Below are positions 1-8,791 of a stretch of 16,832 nucleotides of DNA, piece by piece. The notes under the pieces were generated by a model. It was not told the DNA's origin. It did not search any database and saw only the letters and a program-made list of their open reading frames with translations. This stretch comes from Rikenellaceae bacterium (GTDB taxonomy: Bacteria > Bacteroidota > Bacteroidia > Bacteroidales > Rikenellaceae). Every line of letters starts with the position of its first letter. The first letter of the stretch is position 1. Made by a program: the position numbers and the translations under genes. Location of the stretch: positions 1-16,832 of the forward strand of contig JAITVB010000107.1 in assembly GCA_031286025.1 (NCBI GenBank). The letters run 5' to 3'.

Positions 1-794
1 GTTTTATACGAATCGAGCACACTTTCGAACTCGTGCTTGCGCAGCAGTCCGTGGTCGACGAAAATACAGGTCAGTTGGTCGCCGATGGCTTGGTGCAACA
101 ACTCGGCCACCACCGACGAGTCGACGCCGCCCGACAGGCCGAGGATCACCCGGTCGGTGCCGATCTGTTCTTGCAACTCTTTGACGGTGTGTGCGACAAA
201 CGATTTCGGAGTCCAATCCTGCTTGCATCCGCAGATATCGGCCACGAAATTTTTCAGCAGTTTTTGCCCTTCGGTCGAGTGGTATACCTCGGGGTGGAAC
301 TGGATGGCGTAGGTTTCTTCGCCCTCGATGCGGTAAGCGGCCACCTCCACGTCGGGAGTGCCGGCAATTACCTTGTAATGGGCGGGGATCCTGACGATCG
401 TGTCGCCGTGCGACATCCACACCTGAGTCGTTTTCGACAACCCGCGGAACAGGGGCGACGATTCGTCGCCGATGGTCAGCATCGCACGGCCGTATTCGCG
501 GCTGCCGGAAGGTTTCACCTCACCGCCGAAGTTATGGGAGAGGTACTGGGCACCGTAGCATATGCCCAACAGCGGCAGTTTGCCCTTGATCCCGCTCAGG
601 TCGATCCGGGGCGCTTTTTCATCGCGCACCGAAGACGGGCTGCCCGAAAGGATCACCCCGCGTACCGAAGCGTCGATCGCCACGGGCCGGTTATAGGGTT
701 GGATTTCGCAATACACGTTGAGTTCCCGCACCCGACGCGCGATCAGTTGGGTGTATTGGGAACCGAAGTCAAGGATTAAGATTTTTTCCTGCAT
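1..794 (-). CDS. guaA: GMP synthase (glutamine-hydrolysing), N-terminal half, cut by window edge
   Basis: GuaA converts XMP to GMP with ATP and glutamine, the last step of guanine nucleotide synthesis in the cytoplasm. About 264 codons are visible of a family length near 510. The start is ATG at 794 and reads [20 protein letters not shown], the typical N-terminus. A class I glutamine amidotransferase domain fills roughly residues 4-195, with the nucleophile Cys79 in [11 protein letters not shown] and the His-Glu pair in QFHPEVYHS. The ATP-pyrophosphatase domain begins with the PP-loop [10 protein letters not shown] and is cut soon after, at [16 protein letters not shown]. The gene starts only 17 bp after the pheT stop, so the two are probably co-transcribed. 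I see no separate promoter in that gap. The frame is open to base 1 and shows no damage. Confidence 0.97.
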   Translation of the reverse strand, partial: MQEKILILDFGSQYTQLIARRVRELNVYCEIQPYNRPVAIDASVRGVILSGSPSSVRDEKAPRIDLSGIKGKLPLLGICYGAQYLSHNFGGEVKPSGSREYGRAMLTIGDESSPLFRGLSKTTQVWMSHGDTIVRIPAHYKVIAGTPDVEVAAYRIEGEETYAIQFHPEVYHSTEGQKLLKNFVADICGCKQDWTPKSFVAHTVKELQEQIGTDRVILGLSGGVDSSVVAELLHQAIGDQLTCIFVDHGLLRKHEFESVLDSYK

Positions 795-811
795 ATGTTT
801 TTTTGCGGTGG

Positions 812-3274
812 TTAATTTCTCACTTGCGCGCCGGTCTCTTTTTCGAAACGGGCGATCAGGGCGCCGACGACGCGGTCGGTCGCGGTGTCGGTCATCGTGC
901 CTGCGGGGTCTTGCAGTACAAAGCCCAGAGCATAGGATTTTTTACCTTCGGGCAGTTTGTCCCCTTCGTAAACGTCGAACAGGGTGACCCGTTTCAACAG
1001 CTTTTTCTCGGTCGAAAAGGCCAGGCGGCGCAACTGTTCGAAGTTCACCCCGCGGTCGACGAGCAACGCCAGATCGCGGCGCACCTCGGGGTAGTTGGTC
1101 GGTTCAGTCACGGTGATCGTGTGGTTTTTAACGATATTCATCAGCACGCCGAAATCCATTTCAAGGTAGCAGGCATCGTTCCGGATATCGAATGCGTTGC
1201 GCAATTTCTTGGAGACCACGCCCATTTCGAACACGCGTTTCCCCTTTAGTTTATAGCTGACGGCTTCTGTGTAAAAATCGGAAATCAGCGATTCGGTCTG
1301 CGACTCATAGATATCGAGCCCGAACCGGCGCAGGATCTTTTCGACGCAGGCTTTCAACGTAAAAAAGTCGGCGGGAGCCGATTTGATATTCCATGACGGA
1401 GCCTGCGCCGCGCCGGTCACCAACATTGCCAGCCGGAATTCCTCGCGGTAGGGAACCAAACCGCCCGACTCTTTTTTCGCCCCGTCATAGAAATAGCAAT
1501 TGCCGAACTCGTAAAATTTGAGGTCGGCATGACGGCGGTTGACATTGAGCTGTGCAGCTTCCAACGCGTTGAAAAGCAGCGTCTGGCGCATTACGTTCAA
1601 GTCGTTGCTCAACGGATTGAGTATTTTTACGCAGCGCTCGGCCGGATAATTGGCCAACCCTTCATAATAAGAAGCTTTCGTGAGCGAATTGCTCATAGTT
1701 TCGTTGAAGCCGTTCGATGTCAGAAAGTTCGAAACAGAGTTGACCATCCGTTCGCGGTCGGGTTGGGCGACATAGGCCAACGTCGCGTGTACCTGCTGTG
1801 GAATTTCGACATTGTTGTAGCCGTAAATCCGAAGGATTTCCTCGATCACGTCGGCCTCGCGCTTTACATCGACGCGGTAGGCCGGTACAAGCAGGTCAAG
1901 TCCGTCCGCCGTTTCTTTTTCGACTTTGATATCGAGGGCGGCAAGGATCTCTTTAACTTTTTCGGCGGGGATCTCTTTGCCGATCAGCCGGTTGATACGC
2001 TCATAGGCAACGTTCACCACGAACGGGTCCATCTTTACCGGGTAACTGTCGATCACTCCTGAAACGATCGTCCCGCCTGCCAACTCGACCATCAGTTGGG
2101 CGGCGCGCAGCAGGGCGTAGGGCGTCATTTCCGGGTCGACGCCGCGCTCGAAACGGAACGACGAATCGGTGCTCAGCCCGTGGGCCTTGGCCGTTTTGCG
2201 TACCCACACCGGGTTGAAATAAGCGCTTTCGATGAAAACCGAGGTCGTTTCTTCCGTCACCCCCGAGTCCATCCCTCCGAACACCCCGGCGATGCACATC
2301 GGCTGTCCTGCGTCGCAGATCATCAGGTCGGCGGCCGAAAGTTTCCGCTCGACACCGTCAAGGGTTACGAAAGGCGTTCCTTCCGGACAAGTCCGCACGA
2401 CGATCTTCCCGCCGCCGATCTTGCCGGCATCGAAAGCGTGGAGCGGTTGCCCGACGGCGTGAAGGATATAATTGGTAATGTCAACGACGTTGTTTTTCGG
2501 ATTGATCCCGATCGCGCGCAACCGTTTCTGCAGCCACTCGGGCGAAGGGGCCACTTTCAGACCTGACACCACCAAGCCCATATACCGGGGGGCGGCTTCA
2601 GCGTTTTCGACCACGACCTTGATCGGTGATTCCCCGGAATCGGCTGCCACGGCAATAGTTTCCGGCAATTCCAACACGGCCTCGCGTCCGTTGGTCTTCA
2701 ACCAGGCAGCCAGGTCGCGCGCCACGCCGAAGTGAGAACCGGCGTCGATGCGGTTGGGGGTGAGCCCGATTTCGACCGTATAGTCGTTCTCGATCCGGAA
2801 ATAATCTTTGGCGGGTGTTCCGGCGGGCGCATCGGCGGGTAATACCATAATCCCCTCGTGGCTTGTGCCCAAGCCCAACTCGTCTTCGGCGCAGATCATC
2901 CCGTTGGATTCCGCCCCGCGGATCTTACTCTTTTTAATACGGAAGCCTTCCTTTTCGCCGGTGGGGTAGAGGGTACAACCGATGGTCGCCACGAGCACTT
3001 TCTGCCCGGCGGCGACGTTGGGTGCGCCGCACACGATCCGGGTCGGGGTGCCGTCGCCCAGGTCGACGGTGGTGATGCTCAACTTGTCGGCGTCGGGGTG
3101 TTTCTCGCAGGTGAGCACATGGCCCACCACCACGCCTTCGAGGCCTCCGCGGATGGTTTCGGTTTTTTCGAGCCCTTCGACTTCGAGCCCGGTCGAGGTA
3201 AGGATCACGGCCGCTTCTTCGACCGGAGGCAGCGGGTTAAGGTATTCCTTCAACCAGTTGTATGAAATTTTCAT
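812..3274 (-). CDS. pheT: Phenylalanine-tRNA ligase beta subunit
   Basis: PheT is the large subunit of the alpha2-beta2 enzyme that charges tRNA-Phe. At 820 residues it has the normal full length. Domain order is standard. The N-terminal [12 protein letters not shown] is followed by an OB-fold tRNA-binding domain (about 42-155, with [15 protein letters not shown]). Next come the B3/B4 editing and structural domain (about 210-395, with [20 protein letters not shown]), the B5 DNA-binding-like domain (about 405-480), the catalytic-like core, and a C-terminal anticodon-binding FDX-ACB domain (about 725-820, starting at [15 protein letters not shown]). pheS is not adjacent and must lie elsewhere. 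guaA follows after 17 bp. A plausible promoter lies upstream on the minus strand. No T-box or attenuator-like leader is evident in the short upstream region. Confidence 0.98.
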   Translation of the reverse strand: MKISYNWLKEYLNPLPPVEEAAVILTSTGLEVEGLEKTETIRGGLEGVVVGHVLTCEKHPDADKLSITTVDLGDGTPTRIVCGAPNVAAGQKVLVATIGCTLYPTGEKEGFRIKKSKIRGAESNGMICAEDELGLGTSHEGIMVLPADAPAGTPAKDYFRIENDYTVEIGLTPNRIDAGSHFGVARDLAAWLKTNGREAVLELPETIAVAADSGESPIKVVVENAEAAPRYMGLVVSGLKVAPSPEWLQKRLRAIGINPKNNVVDITNYILHAVGQPLHAFDAGKIGGGKIVVRTCPEGTPFVTLDGVERKLSAADLMICDAGQPMCIAGVFGGMDSGVTEETTSVFIESAYFNPVWVRKTAKAHGLSTDSSFRFERGVDPEMTPYALLRAAQLMVELAGGTIVSGVIDSYPVKMDPFVVNVAYERINRLIGKEIPAEKVKEILAALDIKVEKETADGLDLLVPAYRVDVKREADVIEEILRIYGYNNVEIPQQVHATLAYVAQPDRERMVNSVSNFLTSNGFNETMSNSLTKASYYEGLANYPAERCVKILNPLSNDLNVMRQTLLFNALEAAQLNVNRRHADLKFYEFGNCYFYDGAKKESGGLVPYREEFRLAMLVTGAAQAPSWNIKSAPADFFTLKACVEKILRRFGLDIYESQTESLISDFYTEAVSYKLKGKRVFEMGVVSKKLRNAFDIRNDACYLEMDFGVLMNIVKNHTITVTEPTNYPEVRRDLALLVDRGVNFEQLRRLAFSTEKKLLKRVTLFDVYEGDKLPEGKKSYALGFVLQDPAGTMTDTATDRVVGALIARFEKETGAQVRN

Positions 3275-3328
3275 AGCGGGAAATTACAGTTTTTGGGCTC
3301 GCGGGGAGAAGCGCTCCGTAAAGTGGCG

Positions 3329-3358
3329 CAAGGTACGGATTTTATCCGGGAAAAGCAA
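3329..3358 (-). promoter_or_regulatory. Candidate promoter of pheT-guaA
   Basis: Reading the minus strand, TTG (3358-3356) and TACCTTG (3335-3329) are spaced by 20 bp. This resembles the Bacteroidetes -33/-7 pair TTTG and TAnnTTTG with one base missing from each box. It lies 55 bp before the pheT ATG. Assigned by pattern and position only. Confidence 0.45.
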
Positions 3359-3406
3359 TGGCGTTTTCAGATAAACGCCGTCGTTTTTTCATCGGTCGGA
3401 CGCTGC

Positions 3407-3440
3407 TTTGCCATTTTTACAAAGGTTCTTATTATATTTG
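3407..3440 (+). promoter_or_regulatory. Bacteroidetes-type promoter for the beta-propeller gene
   Basis: TTTG at 3407-3410 and TATATTTG at 3433-3440 are separated by 22 bp, which fits the -33/-7 consensus of the Bacteroidetes primary sigma factor. Transcription from here would give a leader of roughly 120 nt before the ATG at 3569. The -7 box runs directly into an inverted repeat, TTTGT-CCAA-ACAAA, which could be an operator. Rest of the 3275-3568 gap: the pheT promoter on the other strand and no other gene that I can support. Confidence 0.65.
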
Positions 3441-3568
3441 TCCAAACAAAGTCCCCCCCGATGCCGGAAGGCACTTCGACATTCACCGCTGCAGCCGGAG
3501 GCAGCGGCGCAACGGGAAACCATGAAACGGCCGGAAAAAGTTTTCCATTACCAAACCCTGAGAATTGT

Positions 3569-5263
3569 ATGAAAAAGATCGGTTTATTTCTGACGCTCGT
3601 TATCGCGGGCGGAGCTTGGGCCTCGGCGCCGCAAACGCTGCCGGGGACCGCCTCGACGCCGGCCGCCTACACTATGCTTTCGCCCGGTTTCCGGAATTTC
3701 GATGCCGTTGAGTATGGCAACCCCTATTCGGGCAATTTCCGCAGCATCCTTCACATCGCTCCAGAGATCCGGGGATTGAAGGGGGTGCGCCTGCCGGTCG
3801 ACGAAAAAGGCAATATGCAGGCCACCACGCTCACCCTGCGCTTCACGCGTCCGGTCAAGTTGTTGGTGGGTCTCGCCGCTGCGCCGGGCCAGGCGACCGA
3901 CGCCGCGATGCTTCAGCACCTTGATTTCCATAAAGGAAAACCCGTCGCTGATATGGTAATGCTCAACGCACTGAGTGTGACCGAATTGCCGGCGATGGAC
4001 GTCTATGCCGTGAATTATCCTTCGGGCCAACAGCAGATCACCGTACCCGCCGCCCCCGGTTTTCACGTGGCGATCTTGGGAGCGGTGCCCGCCAACCAAC
4101 GCATCGTGATGCGTGACGCCGAGATCAAGGACGAAACGGATTACGAAGCCTTCTACATCGAAGGCTTTGCCGAAGGCCCGCAGGTGTTCTCCGTGATCGG
4201 CGGCCCGAATGAACCCGTGGTCGAAGAGGGCATGCCCGGCACCGAAGGGATCCAGGGCGGTTTCGAAGGCGGTTGCATTGTCAGGGTCGGCGACACCTAT
4301 CACATGTTTCCGACCGAACGCGCGGGCGAGATCGGCAAACCGGCCAACTACGACCGCGTGAAAACCCGCATCGGCCACTGGACGAGCACTGACGCGGTCC
4401 ATTGGACGCGCCGGTCGACGATCGTACAGGCAACCGGTGTCTATGCCCTCGTGCATGAAGACAATCCGATGAACGACCGTCGTTCGGCGATCTGGTCCTA
4501 TATGCCGATCTTCAGCAAGGAGAAAAACCGTTGGTACGGCCACTATCTCGCTTACACGACCGACCGTGAAATTTCCCCGAACCACTCTTTCGGCCGCATC
4601 TGGCGGTGCGAATCGACGGTCGAAGGTATCGAAGGTATCGGCGGCCCCTATCGCGACGTGACCGTCGTGATGGAACCGGGCCTTGACTCGCAATGGTGGG
4701 AAGGCCGCCAAGGCGTCGCCTCATTCTTCCCCTATCAGGTGGGCGAAGGCGAGTGGTTGGGCTTCTTCAGCGGGGCTTACCCGTTCATGAACAAGGGCGA
4801 CTATCCGCTCAAGAGCGGCAAGGGCTGGTTCGTTGGTCTGGCCGGTTCGGACAAACTCGAAGGCCCGTGGACGCGCCTTCCCGATACGGTTAACCCGACC
4901 ACGTCGATTCACCCGTGGTTCGTCGAAAACCCGATTGTGTCGCGCCTGCCCAACGGCCTTTATATCGCCGTGTTCGACGGCGGCCCGTCTTACCTGAAAC
5001 TGCCGAACCAGATCGCCTACACGCTTTCGAAGGACGGTTACCGTTGGAGCAGGGCCCGTTACATCCCGATCGATGTGAAGGTCGCCAAATGGTGGGACAC
5101 GATGCGCACTCCGCTGTGCCTGATTCCCGAGGGCGACGACGTCTACACGATTGTCTACGCCGCGATCAAGAACTCGCGCCGCTACCACCCGATGGGCATG
5201 GTCCGGGTGAAACTCGACCGTGAAGCGCTCGAAACCGTAGCCGCCGGCTTGGAGGGGAGATAA
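3569..5263 (+). CDS. Secreted beta-propeller glycoside hydrolase-like protein
   Basis: A 564-residue exported protein. I chose ATG 3569 because it opens a clear signal peptide, MKKIGLFLTLVIAGGAWASA, cleaved near residue 18-20. The frame is open further upstream, but that extension crosses the promoter and would bury the signal peptide. Residues about 30-195 look like a beta-rich N-terminal domain. Residues about 205-560 carry repeated blade-like motifs typical of five-bladed propeller glycosidases of the GH32/GH43/GH117 type: GGFEGGCIVRVGDTYHMFPTE, IGHWTSTDAVHWTRR, NPIVSRLPNGLYIAVFDGG, and the Asp-box-like TLSKDGYRWS. Acidic residues suited to catalysis are present, but I cannot assign a family or substrate. 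No SusC/SusD pair lies nearby. A convergent beta-helix pseudogene follows, so this may be the remnant of a polysaccharide-use locus. Confidence 0.8.
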   Translation: MKKIGLFLTLVIAGGAWASAPQTLPGTASTPAAYTMLSPGFRNFDAVEYGNPYSGNFRSILHIAPEIRGLKGVRLPVDEKGNMQATTLTLRFTRPVKLLVGLAAAPGQATDAAMLQHLDFHKGKPVADMVMLNALSVTELPAMDVYAVNYPSGQQQITVPAAPGFHVAILGAVPANQRIVMRDAEIKDETDYEAFYIEGFAEGPQVFSVIGGPNEPVVEEGMPGTEGIQGGFEGGCIVRVGDTYHMFPTERAGEIGKPANYDRVKTRIGHWTSTDAVHWTRRSTIVQATGVYALVHEDNPMNDRRSAIWSYMPIFSKEKNRWYGHYLAYTTDREISPNHSFGRIWRCESTVEGIEGIGGPYRDVTVVMEPGLDSQWWEGRQGVASFFPYQVGEGEWLGFFSGAYPFMNKGDYPLKSGKGWFVGLAGSDKLEGPWTRLPDTVNPTTSIHPWFVENPIVSRLPNGLYIAVFDGGPSYLKLPNQIAYTLSKDGYRWSRARYIPIDVKVAKWWDTMRTPLCLIPEGDDVYTIVYAAIKNSRRYHPMGMVRVKLDREALETVAAGLEGR

Positions 5264-5309
5264 CATCCTGCATGACACAACCCTCTGGCGCCGGATTGCG
5301 CCCCGATAC

Positions 5310-5347
5310 AAAAAAAACAGGGAAGTCGTGTCTCCCGGTCTTTTTTG
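5310..5347. terminator. Bidirectional terminator between convergent genes
   Basis: The arms ACAGGGA (5317-5323) and TCCCGGT (5333-5339) form a 7-bp stem with one mismatch. It is flanked by an A-run on the left and a T-run (5341-5346) on the right, so it can terminate transcription from both sides. It sits between the stop of the propeller gene at 5263 and the end of the beta-helix remnant at 5363. Confidence 0.7.
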
Positions 5348-5362
5348 TTGCCTTTTCCCGAA

Positions 5363-6252
5363 TTAGTTGATCCAGGACTCTTTCGGCACGTAGGGATAAG
5401 TGGTCACCTCTTCCGGCTCCCGGGCGGGGATGATGTCGCGGAATGAGGGCTTCGATCCCGGCGTTTTCCATGATCGCGTTGCCCGACAGGTCGTTGAAGA
5501 AGTTACCCTCGACGCACCCGCCGACCGCGTCGTTGACGTAGCTCACCGCCGTGGCGGCGTTGAGTTGCACGAAGCGGTTGCGGACAAATTCGATGCCTTC
5601 GCCATTCTTTACGTCGATCGTCCCGGGGGGGACGTCGATGCTGTTGTATTGCGTCGGGTGCCAGTTGCCGTCGGGAATGTATTTGATCGCCAGACCGAGG
5701 GTATGGATACCGCCGAAACCATAGGAGTTTTCGATCTCCATCAGCTTCCACGCGTCGTGTGAGAAAGTGATGCCCTCGAACGCCAGGTTTTTGGCCCGTT
5801 TGTCGACCGACGTACCGCAGATTCGGATCAGCCTTTCGCTGACCGGAGCCACTGCCTCGGCCTTATCCATGTCCTCGTCTTCCGTGTAATAAAAGATCCG
5901 TTGCTTGCGGCGGTCGAAATAAAATTCGCCGGGATTGTCGAGCAGTTCGAAGGCGTTGCGGATGATAAAATCTTTGTCATAATTCATCCGGCCGGCCCGG
6001 GCGAGCGAAGTAAGAATCGCGCCGTAGGGTTGTTGCAGGTTGATTACCAACGTATGGCGGTCTGTCTTTTCGATGGCCGAGGCACAGAGGGTCTTCTCGT
6101 TCCATCCGTTTTTCAGGATCATTTCCACGTCCTCGGGATTCGACAGCATGGGCAGGTGTCGCGGGTCAGGAAGCGGATGCCTTCGACCACTGTGCCCGGA
6201 CGATCGAGCCTGCCAACAGGATCGTGACGGTCAACGCGACGATTCTTTTCAT
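5363..6252 (-). pseudogene. Decayed secreted right-handed beta-helix protein
   Basis: A broken gene whose pieces lie in three different frames. ATG 6252 starts a clear signal peptide (MKRIVALTVTILLAGSIVRA) that ends in TGA a few codons later, after QWSKASAS. The main body is readable from about 6164 to 5450 in a second frame: PRHLPMLSNPEDVEM, then NLQQPYGAIL, GEFYFDRRKQRIFYYTEDED, NLAFEGITFSHDAWKLMEI and VEGNFFNDLSGNAIMENAG. This layout is that of parallel beta-helix (pectate-lyase-fold) proteins of Bacteroidetes. The natural C-terminus, SFRDIIPAREPEEV to KESWIN and TAA at 5365-5363, is in a third frame. Removing one base of the CCC run at 5449-5447 would join it as NAGIEASFRDII. Intact relatives would carry more sequence after the signal peptide and more helix coils after GNAIM, so two internal deletions are also likely. 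An uninterrupted reading of the second frame past 5450 is spurious. A functional product is unlikely. Confidence 0.8.
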
Positions 6253-6544
6253 TATAATTTCATTTTAATCCGGTTAACGAGGCGGGTCGCCCCGACGGCT
6301 TTGGCACAGCCTTTTTGCCGGACTACACGTAATGTACAAGATACGATTTCCCGGAGTTTTCCCCACCGTTTTTTTGCTTTTTATTTTCGGCAAACGCCAT
6401 TTTTTTGTGTTTTAACGGCAGGGTGTCCCACCTGTCGGCAAATGATGCGGGGAGGATCAGGCAAAACCCCGGACCGGAAAAGTTCCCCGTTCGTTAAAAA
6501 ACGGAAATTTTTCGTAAGTTAGTCCTTTGAAAAGGTCAAAAAAC

Positions 6545-7573
6545 ATGAAAAACTCAATCCTAATCCTCTATACGGGGGGGACGATCGGGATGAAGACCAA
6601 TCCCGAAACAGGCATACTCTCGCCCTTCAACTTCGACCAGATCGACCAGGAGGTGCCCGAACTCAAAAAATTCAATCTGAGAATCAACGCCGCGACGTTC
6701 GACCCGCCGATCGACTCGGCCAACGTCACTCCGGAGTTGTGGGTGCGCATTGCGCAGGTCATCAGGGAAAACTACGACAAATACGACGGTTTCGTCGTGC
6801 TGCATGGAACCGACACGATGTCCTATACCGCTTCGGCCCTGAGTTTTATGACGCTCAACCTGACCAAGCCGGTCATCTTTACCGGTAGCCAGATCCCGAT
6901 CGGGGTGCTGCGTACCGACGGCCGCGAAAACCTGATTACAGCGGTCGAAATCGCCGCGGCGAAAGAAAATGGCCGGGCGGTCGTCCCCGAAGTGTGCATC
7001 TACTTTCAGAACAACCTGTTCCGAGCCAACCGGACACGGAAGTTCAATGCCGATTACTTCAACGCCTTCCGGTCGGACAACTACCCGCCGTTGGCCGAAG
7101 TGGGGGTGGATATTCACTATAATTACGCCGCGATCCGCCACACCGACTCGTTCCTGCCGCCGTTCGACATCGCCACGGCGCTTGAGCGCAGCGTGGCCGT
7201 GATCAGGATTTTCCCGGGGATGACACCCGAAACTTTCCGTTCGATGCTTTCGATCCCGCACTTGCGAGGGGTGGTGCTCGAAACCTACGGTTCGGGCAAC
7301 GCCCCGACCGATGAGTGGTTTATCGATTGCCTTGACGAAGCGATCCGCCGCGGGGTGGTGGTGATCAACGTCACCCAGTGCCATGCGGGCCGGGTGGCGA
7401 TGGAACGCTATGAAACGGGTATCCGCCTGCAGCAGGTCGGCGTGGTCGGCGGCGGGGAGATAACCACCGAATCGGCCGTGACAAAATTGATGTGCCTGTT
7501 GGGCCAGAAACTGCCGCCCAACCAGTTGAAAGAGTGCCTCAACGGTCCGATCCGGGGTGAAACGACCCCTTGA
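6545..7573 (+). CDS. ansA: Type I (cytoplasmic) L-asparaginase
   Basis: Hydrolyses asparagine to aspartate and ammonia. The protein has 342 residues, the usual size for the type I enzyme, and no signal peptide, so it is probably cytoplasmic. The first catalytic motif is ILYTGGTIGM with the nucleophile Thr13. The second is VVLHGTDTMSYTA with Thr89-Asp90. The conserved FTGSQIPIGVLRTDGRENL follows, and the C-terminal domain contains LETYGSGNAPT and NVTQCHAGRV. Start ATG 6545 is preferred; an in-frame TTG at 6527 would add six residues before MKNSILILYTGG and has nothing to recommend it. The gene stands alone: the pseudogene is upstream on the other strand and tRNA-Ser follows. The 292-bp gap before it (6253-6544) is AT-rich near its centre and shows no gene. 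A weak promoter-like string (TAGTCCTTTG at 6520-6529) lies just before the start. Confidence 0.95.
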   Translation: MKNSILILYTGGTIGMKTNPETGILSPFNFDQIDQEVPELKKFNLRINAATFDPPIDSANVTPELWVRIAQVIRENYDKYDGFVVLHGTDTMSYTASALSFMTLNLTKPVIFTGSQIPIGVLRTDGRENLITAVEIAAAKENGRAVVPEVCIYFQNNLFRANRTRKFNADYFNAFRSDNYPPLAEVGVDIHYNYAAIRHTDSFLPPFDIATALERSVAVIRIFPGMTPETFRSMLSIPHLRGVVLETYGSGNAPTDEWFIDCLDEAIRRGVVVINVTQCHAGRVAMERYETGIRLQQVGVVGGGEITTESAVTKLMCLLGQKLPPNQLKECLNGPIRGETTP

Positions 7574-7641
7574 GACGCCTCCCGATCGAAGACAGTCGGT
7601 GGAATTTGCAGGGAAAAATTTTCACAATCAGAAAAATTTCG

Positions 7642-7649
7642 TATATTTC
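7642..7649 (+). promoter_or_regulatory. Likely -7 box of the tRNA-Ser promoter
   Basis: TATATTTC matches TAnnTTTG at seven of eight positions and lies 14 bp before the tRNA 5' end. No TTTG is found at the expected distance upstream; TTTTC at 7619-7623, 18 bp away, is the nearest candidate. Confidence 0.45.
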
Positions 7650-7663
7650 GCACTGAAATTTAC

Positions 7664-7751
7664 GGAGAAATGACCGAGTGGTTGAAGGTGCGCGCCTGGA
7701 AAGTGCGTATGCCTCAAAAGGGCATCGCGAGTTCGAATCTCGCTTTCTCCG
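7664..7751 (+). tRNA. tRNA-Ser (anticodon GGA)
   Basis: An 88-nt class II tRNA. The acceptor arms GGAGAAA (7664-7670) and TTTCTCC (7744-7750) pair fully, with G7751 as discriminator base. The D-arm is ACCGAGTGGTTGAAGGT-like, the anticodon loop contains TGGAAA, which reads serine codons UCC/UCU, and a long variable arm has the stem GCC/GGC. The T-arm is GCGAGTTCGAATCTCGC. The CCA end is not encoded. A promoter-like TATATTTC lies about 15 bp upstream. Confidence 0.95.
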
Positions 7752-7880
7752 CATAGCCCGGATCGGAAGATACGAGAGGAAAAATTTGGTTTCTATCGGG
7801 AAAAAAGTTCGCTGTTTGCCCGTTTTTTCTCATCCGGTCGGGAACAAAATGCAAAAAATGAGGAGAATTTCATCCCCATG

Positions 7881-7913
7881 TTTGCGTATGTATAAAACTT
7901 TTCGCTATTTTTG
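7881..7913 (+). promoter_or_regulatory. Promoter of the exbB-exbD operon
   Basis: TTTG at 7881-7884 and TATTTTTG at 7906-7913, spaced by 21 bp, match the Bacteroidetes -33/-7 consensus exactly. The start of transcription would fall near 7920 and give a leader of about 70 nt before the ATG at 7989. The 7752-7880 stretch before it shows nothing else. Confidence 0.75.
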
Positions 7914-7988
7914 ACCAAAATTCGACTTAAGCTGCAACCTGACAAAAACATAAACCTAAAAGTACCAATTAAAACTAATTTTCCCGTT

Positions 7989-8765
7989 ATGAAAAAACTT
8001 TTTGTAATTCTGTCCGTGGTAGGTCTTTTGAGCCTGTACTCGGCCAACGCTTATGCCCAGGACTCGATTCCCGCTGCACCTGCCGCTACCGAGGAAGTTG
8101 CCGTTGCCAACGCAGAAACCGATGTAGCCGGCGAACCGATGCACCAGATCCTGAAGAAACAGTACATGGACGGGGGTGTGGCGTGGATGTCGCCGATCCT
8201 TCTCTGCCTGGTGTTGGGTCTTGCCATCGTGATCGAACGCATCATCTATCTGAACCTCGCTACCACGAACACCAAAAAACTTCTCTCGAAAGTGGAAGAA
8301 GCCCTCAACACCAACGGCGTTGCCGCCGCCAAGGAAATCTGTCGCGACACCCGCGGCCCGGTAGCTAGCATTTTCTACCAGGGCTTGGAGCGTTATGACG
8401 AAGGTGTCGACGTAGTCGAAAAGTCGGTCGTATCGTACGGTTCTGTTCAGATGGGCCAACTCGAAACCGGTCTTTCGTGGATTTCGCTGTTCATCGCTCT
8501 TGCTCCCATGCTTGGGTTCTTGGGAACAGTGGTTGGTATGATCGCGGCTTTCGACTCTATCCAGGCCGCCGGCGACATTTCGCCGACCATCGTCGCTTCC
8601 GGTATGAAAGTGGCCCTTTTGACGACCGTTGCCGGTCTTATCGTGGCCATCATCCTGCAAATCTTCTACAACTACTTGATCAACAAGATCGAATCGCTCG
8701 TTCTGAGCATGGAAGACTCGTCGATCACCCTGCTTGACATCCTGGCCAAATACAACCGCAAATAA
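7989..8765 (+). CDS. exbB: MotA/TolQ/ExbB-family proton channel protein
   Basis: The 258-residue inner-membrane subunit of an ExbB-ExbD motor, which uses the proton gradient to drive outer-membrane transport through TonB or a related partner. ATG 7989 opens a signal-peptide-like segment (MKKLFVILSVVGLLSLYSANAYAQ), common in Bacteroidetes ExbB; a TTG further up would lie inside the -7 box and is rejected. A low-complexity Ala/Glu stretch (about 25-50) follows. Then come a first membrane helix (about 66-88), a cytoplasmic loop, and two helices (about 164-188 and 208-230) carrying the family signature SLFIALAPMLGFLGTVVGMI. It is the first gene of a tight operon with the 133-residue membrane protein and two ExbD proteins. 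ExbB is the most likely identity; TolQ cannot be excluded by sequence reading alone. Confidence 0.92.
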   Translation: MKKLFVILSVVGLLSLYSANAYAQDSIPAAPAATEEVAVANAETDVAGEPMHQILKKQYMDGGVAWMSPILLCLVLGLAIVIERIIYLNLATTNTKKLLSKVEEALNTNGVAAAKEICRDTRGPVASIFYQGLERYDEGVDVVEKSVVSYGSVQMGQLETGLSWISLFIALAPMLGFLGTVVGMIAAFDSIQAAGDISPTIVASGMKVALLTTVAGLIVAIILQIFYNYLINKIESLVLSMEDSSITLLDILAKYNRK

Positions 8766-8791
8766 TTCTCCAACCTGAAAATCGAGAACAA

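Noticed and set aside
33..779. Long plus-strand open frame opposite guaA
   Set aside because: It mirrors the GC-rich codons of guaA, has Arg/His/Asp-rich composition and no family motif, and lies wholly inside the real gene.
3293..3568. Upstream extension of the propeller protein
   Set aside because: The frame is open, but it crosses the promoter and would bury a clear signal peptide; ATG 3569 is the sensible start.
3275..3568. T-box or other riboswitch before pheT
   Set aside because: The pheT promoter candidate lies only 55 bp upstream, leaving no room for a structured leader, and no T-box core is seen.
4619..4642. Tandem TCGAAGGTA repeat in the propeller gene
   Set aside because: Two 9-bp units in frame, encoding a Glu-Gly-Ile repeat in a surface loop; too short to suggest a mobile or regulatory element.
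3584..4711. 375-codon minus-strand open frame opposite the propeller gene
   Set aside because: Composition is dominated by His, Arg, Asp and Val, as in antisense frames of GC-rich DNA. The plus strand has a signal peptide, promoter and domain motifs.
5166..5450. C-terminal end of the beta-helix protein as read in the main frame (LIPRHHPRPG onward)
   Set aside because: It runs through the terminator and into the antisense of the propeller gene. The natural end (to KESWIN) is found in another frame.
6487..6504. Small hairpin CCGTT/AACGG upstream of ansA
   Set aside because: The stem is only 5 bp and no gene on the plus strand ends before it, so a terminator role is not supported.
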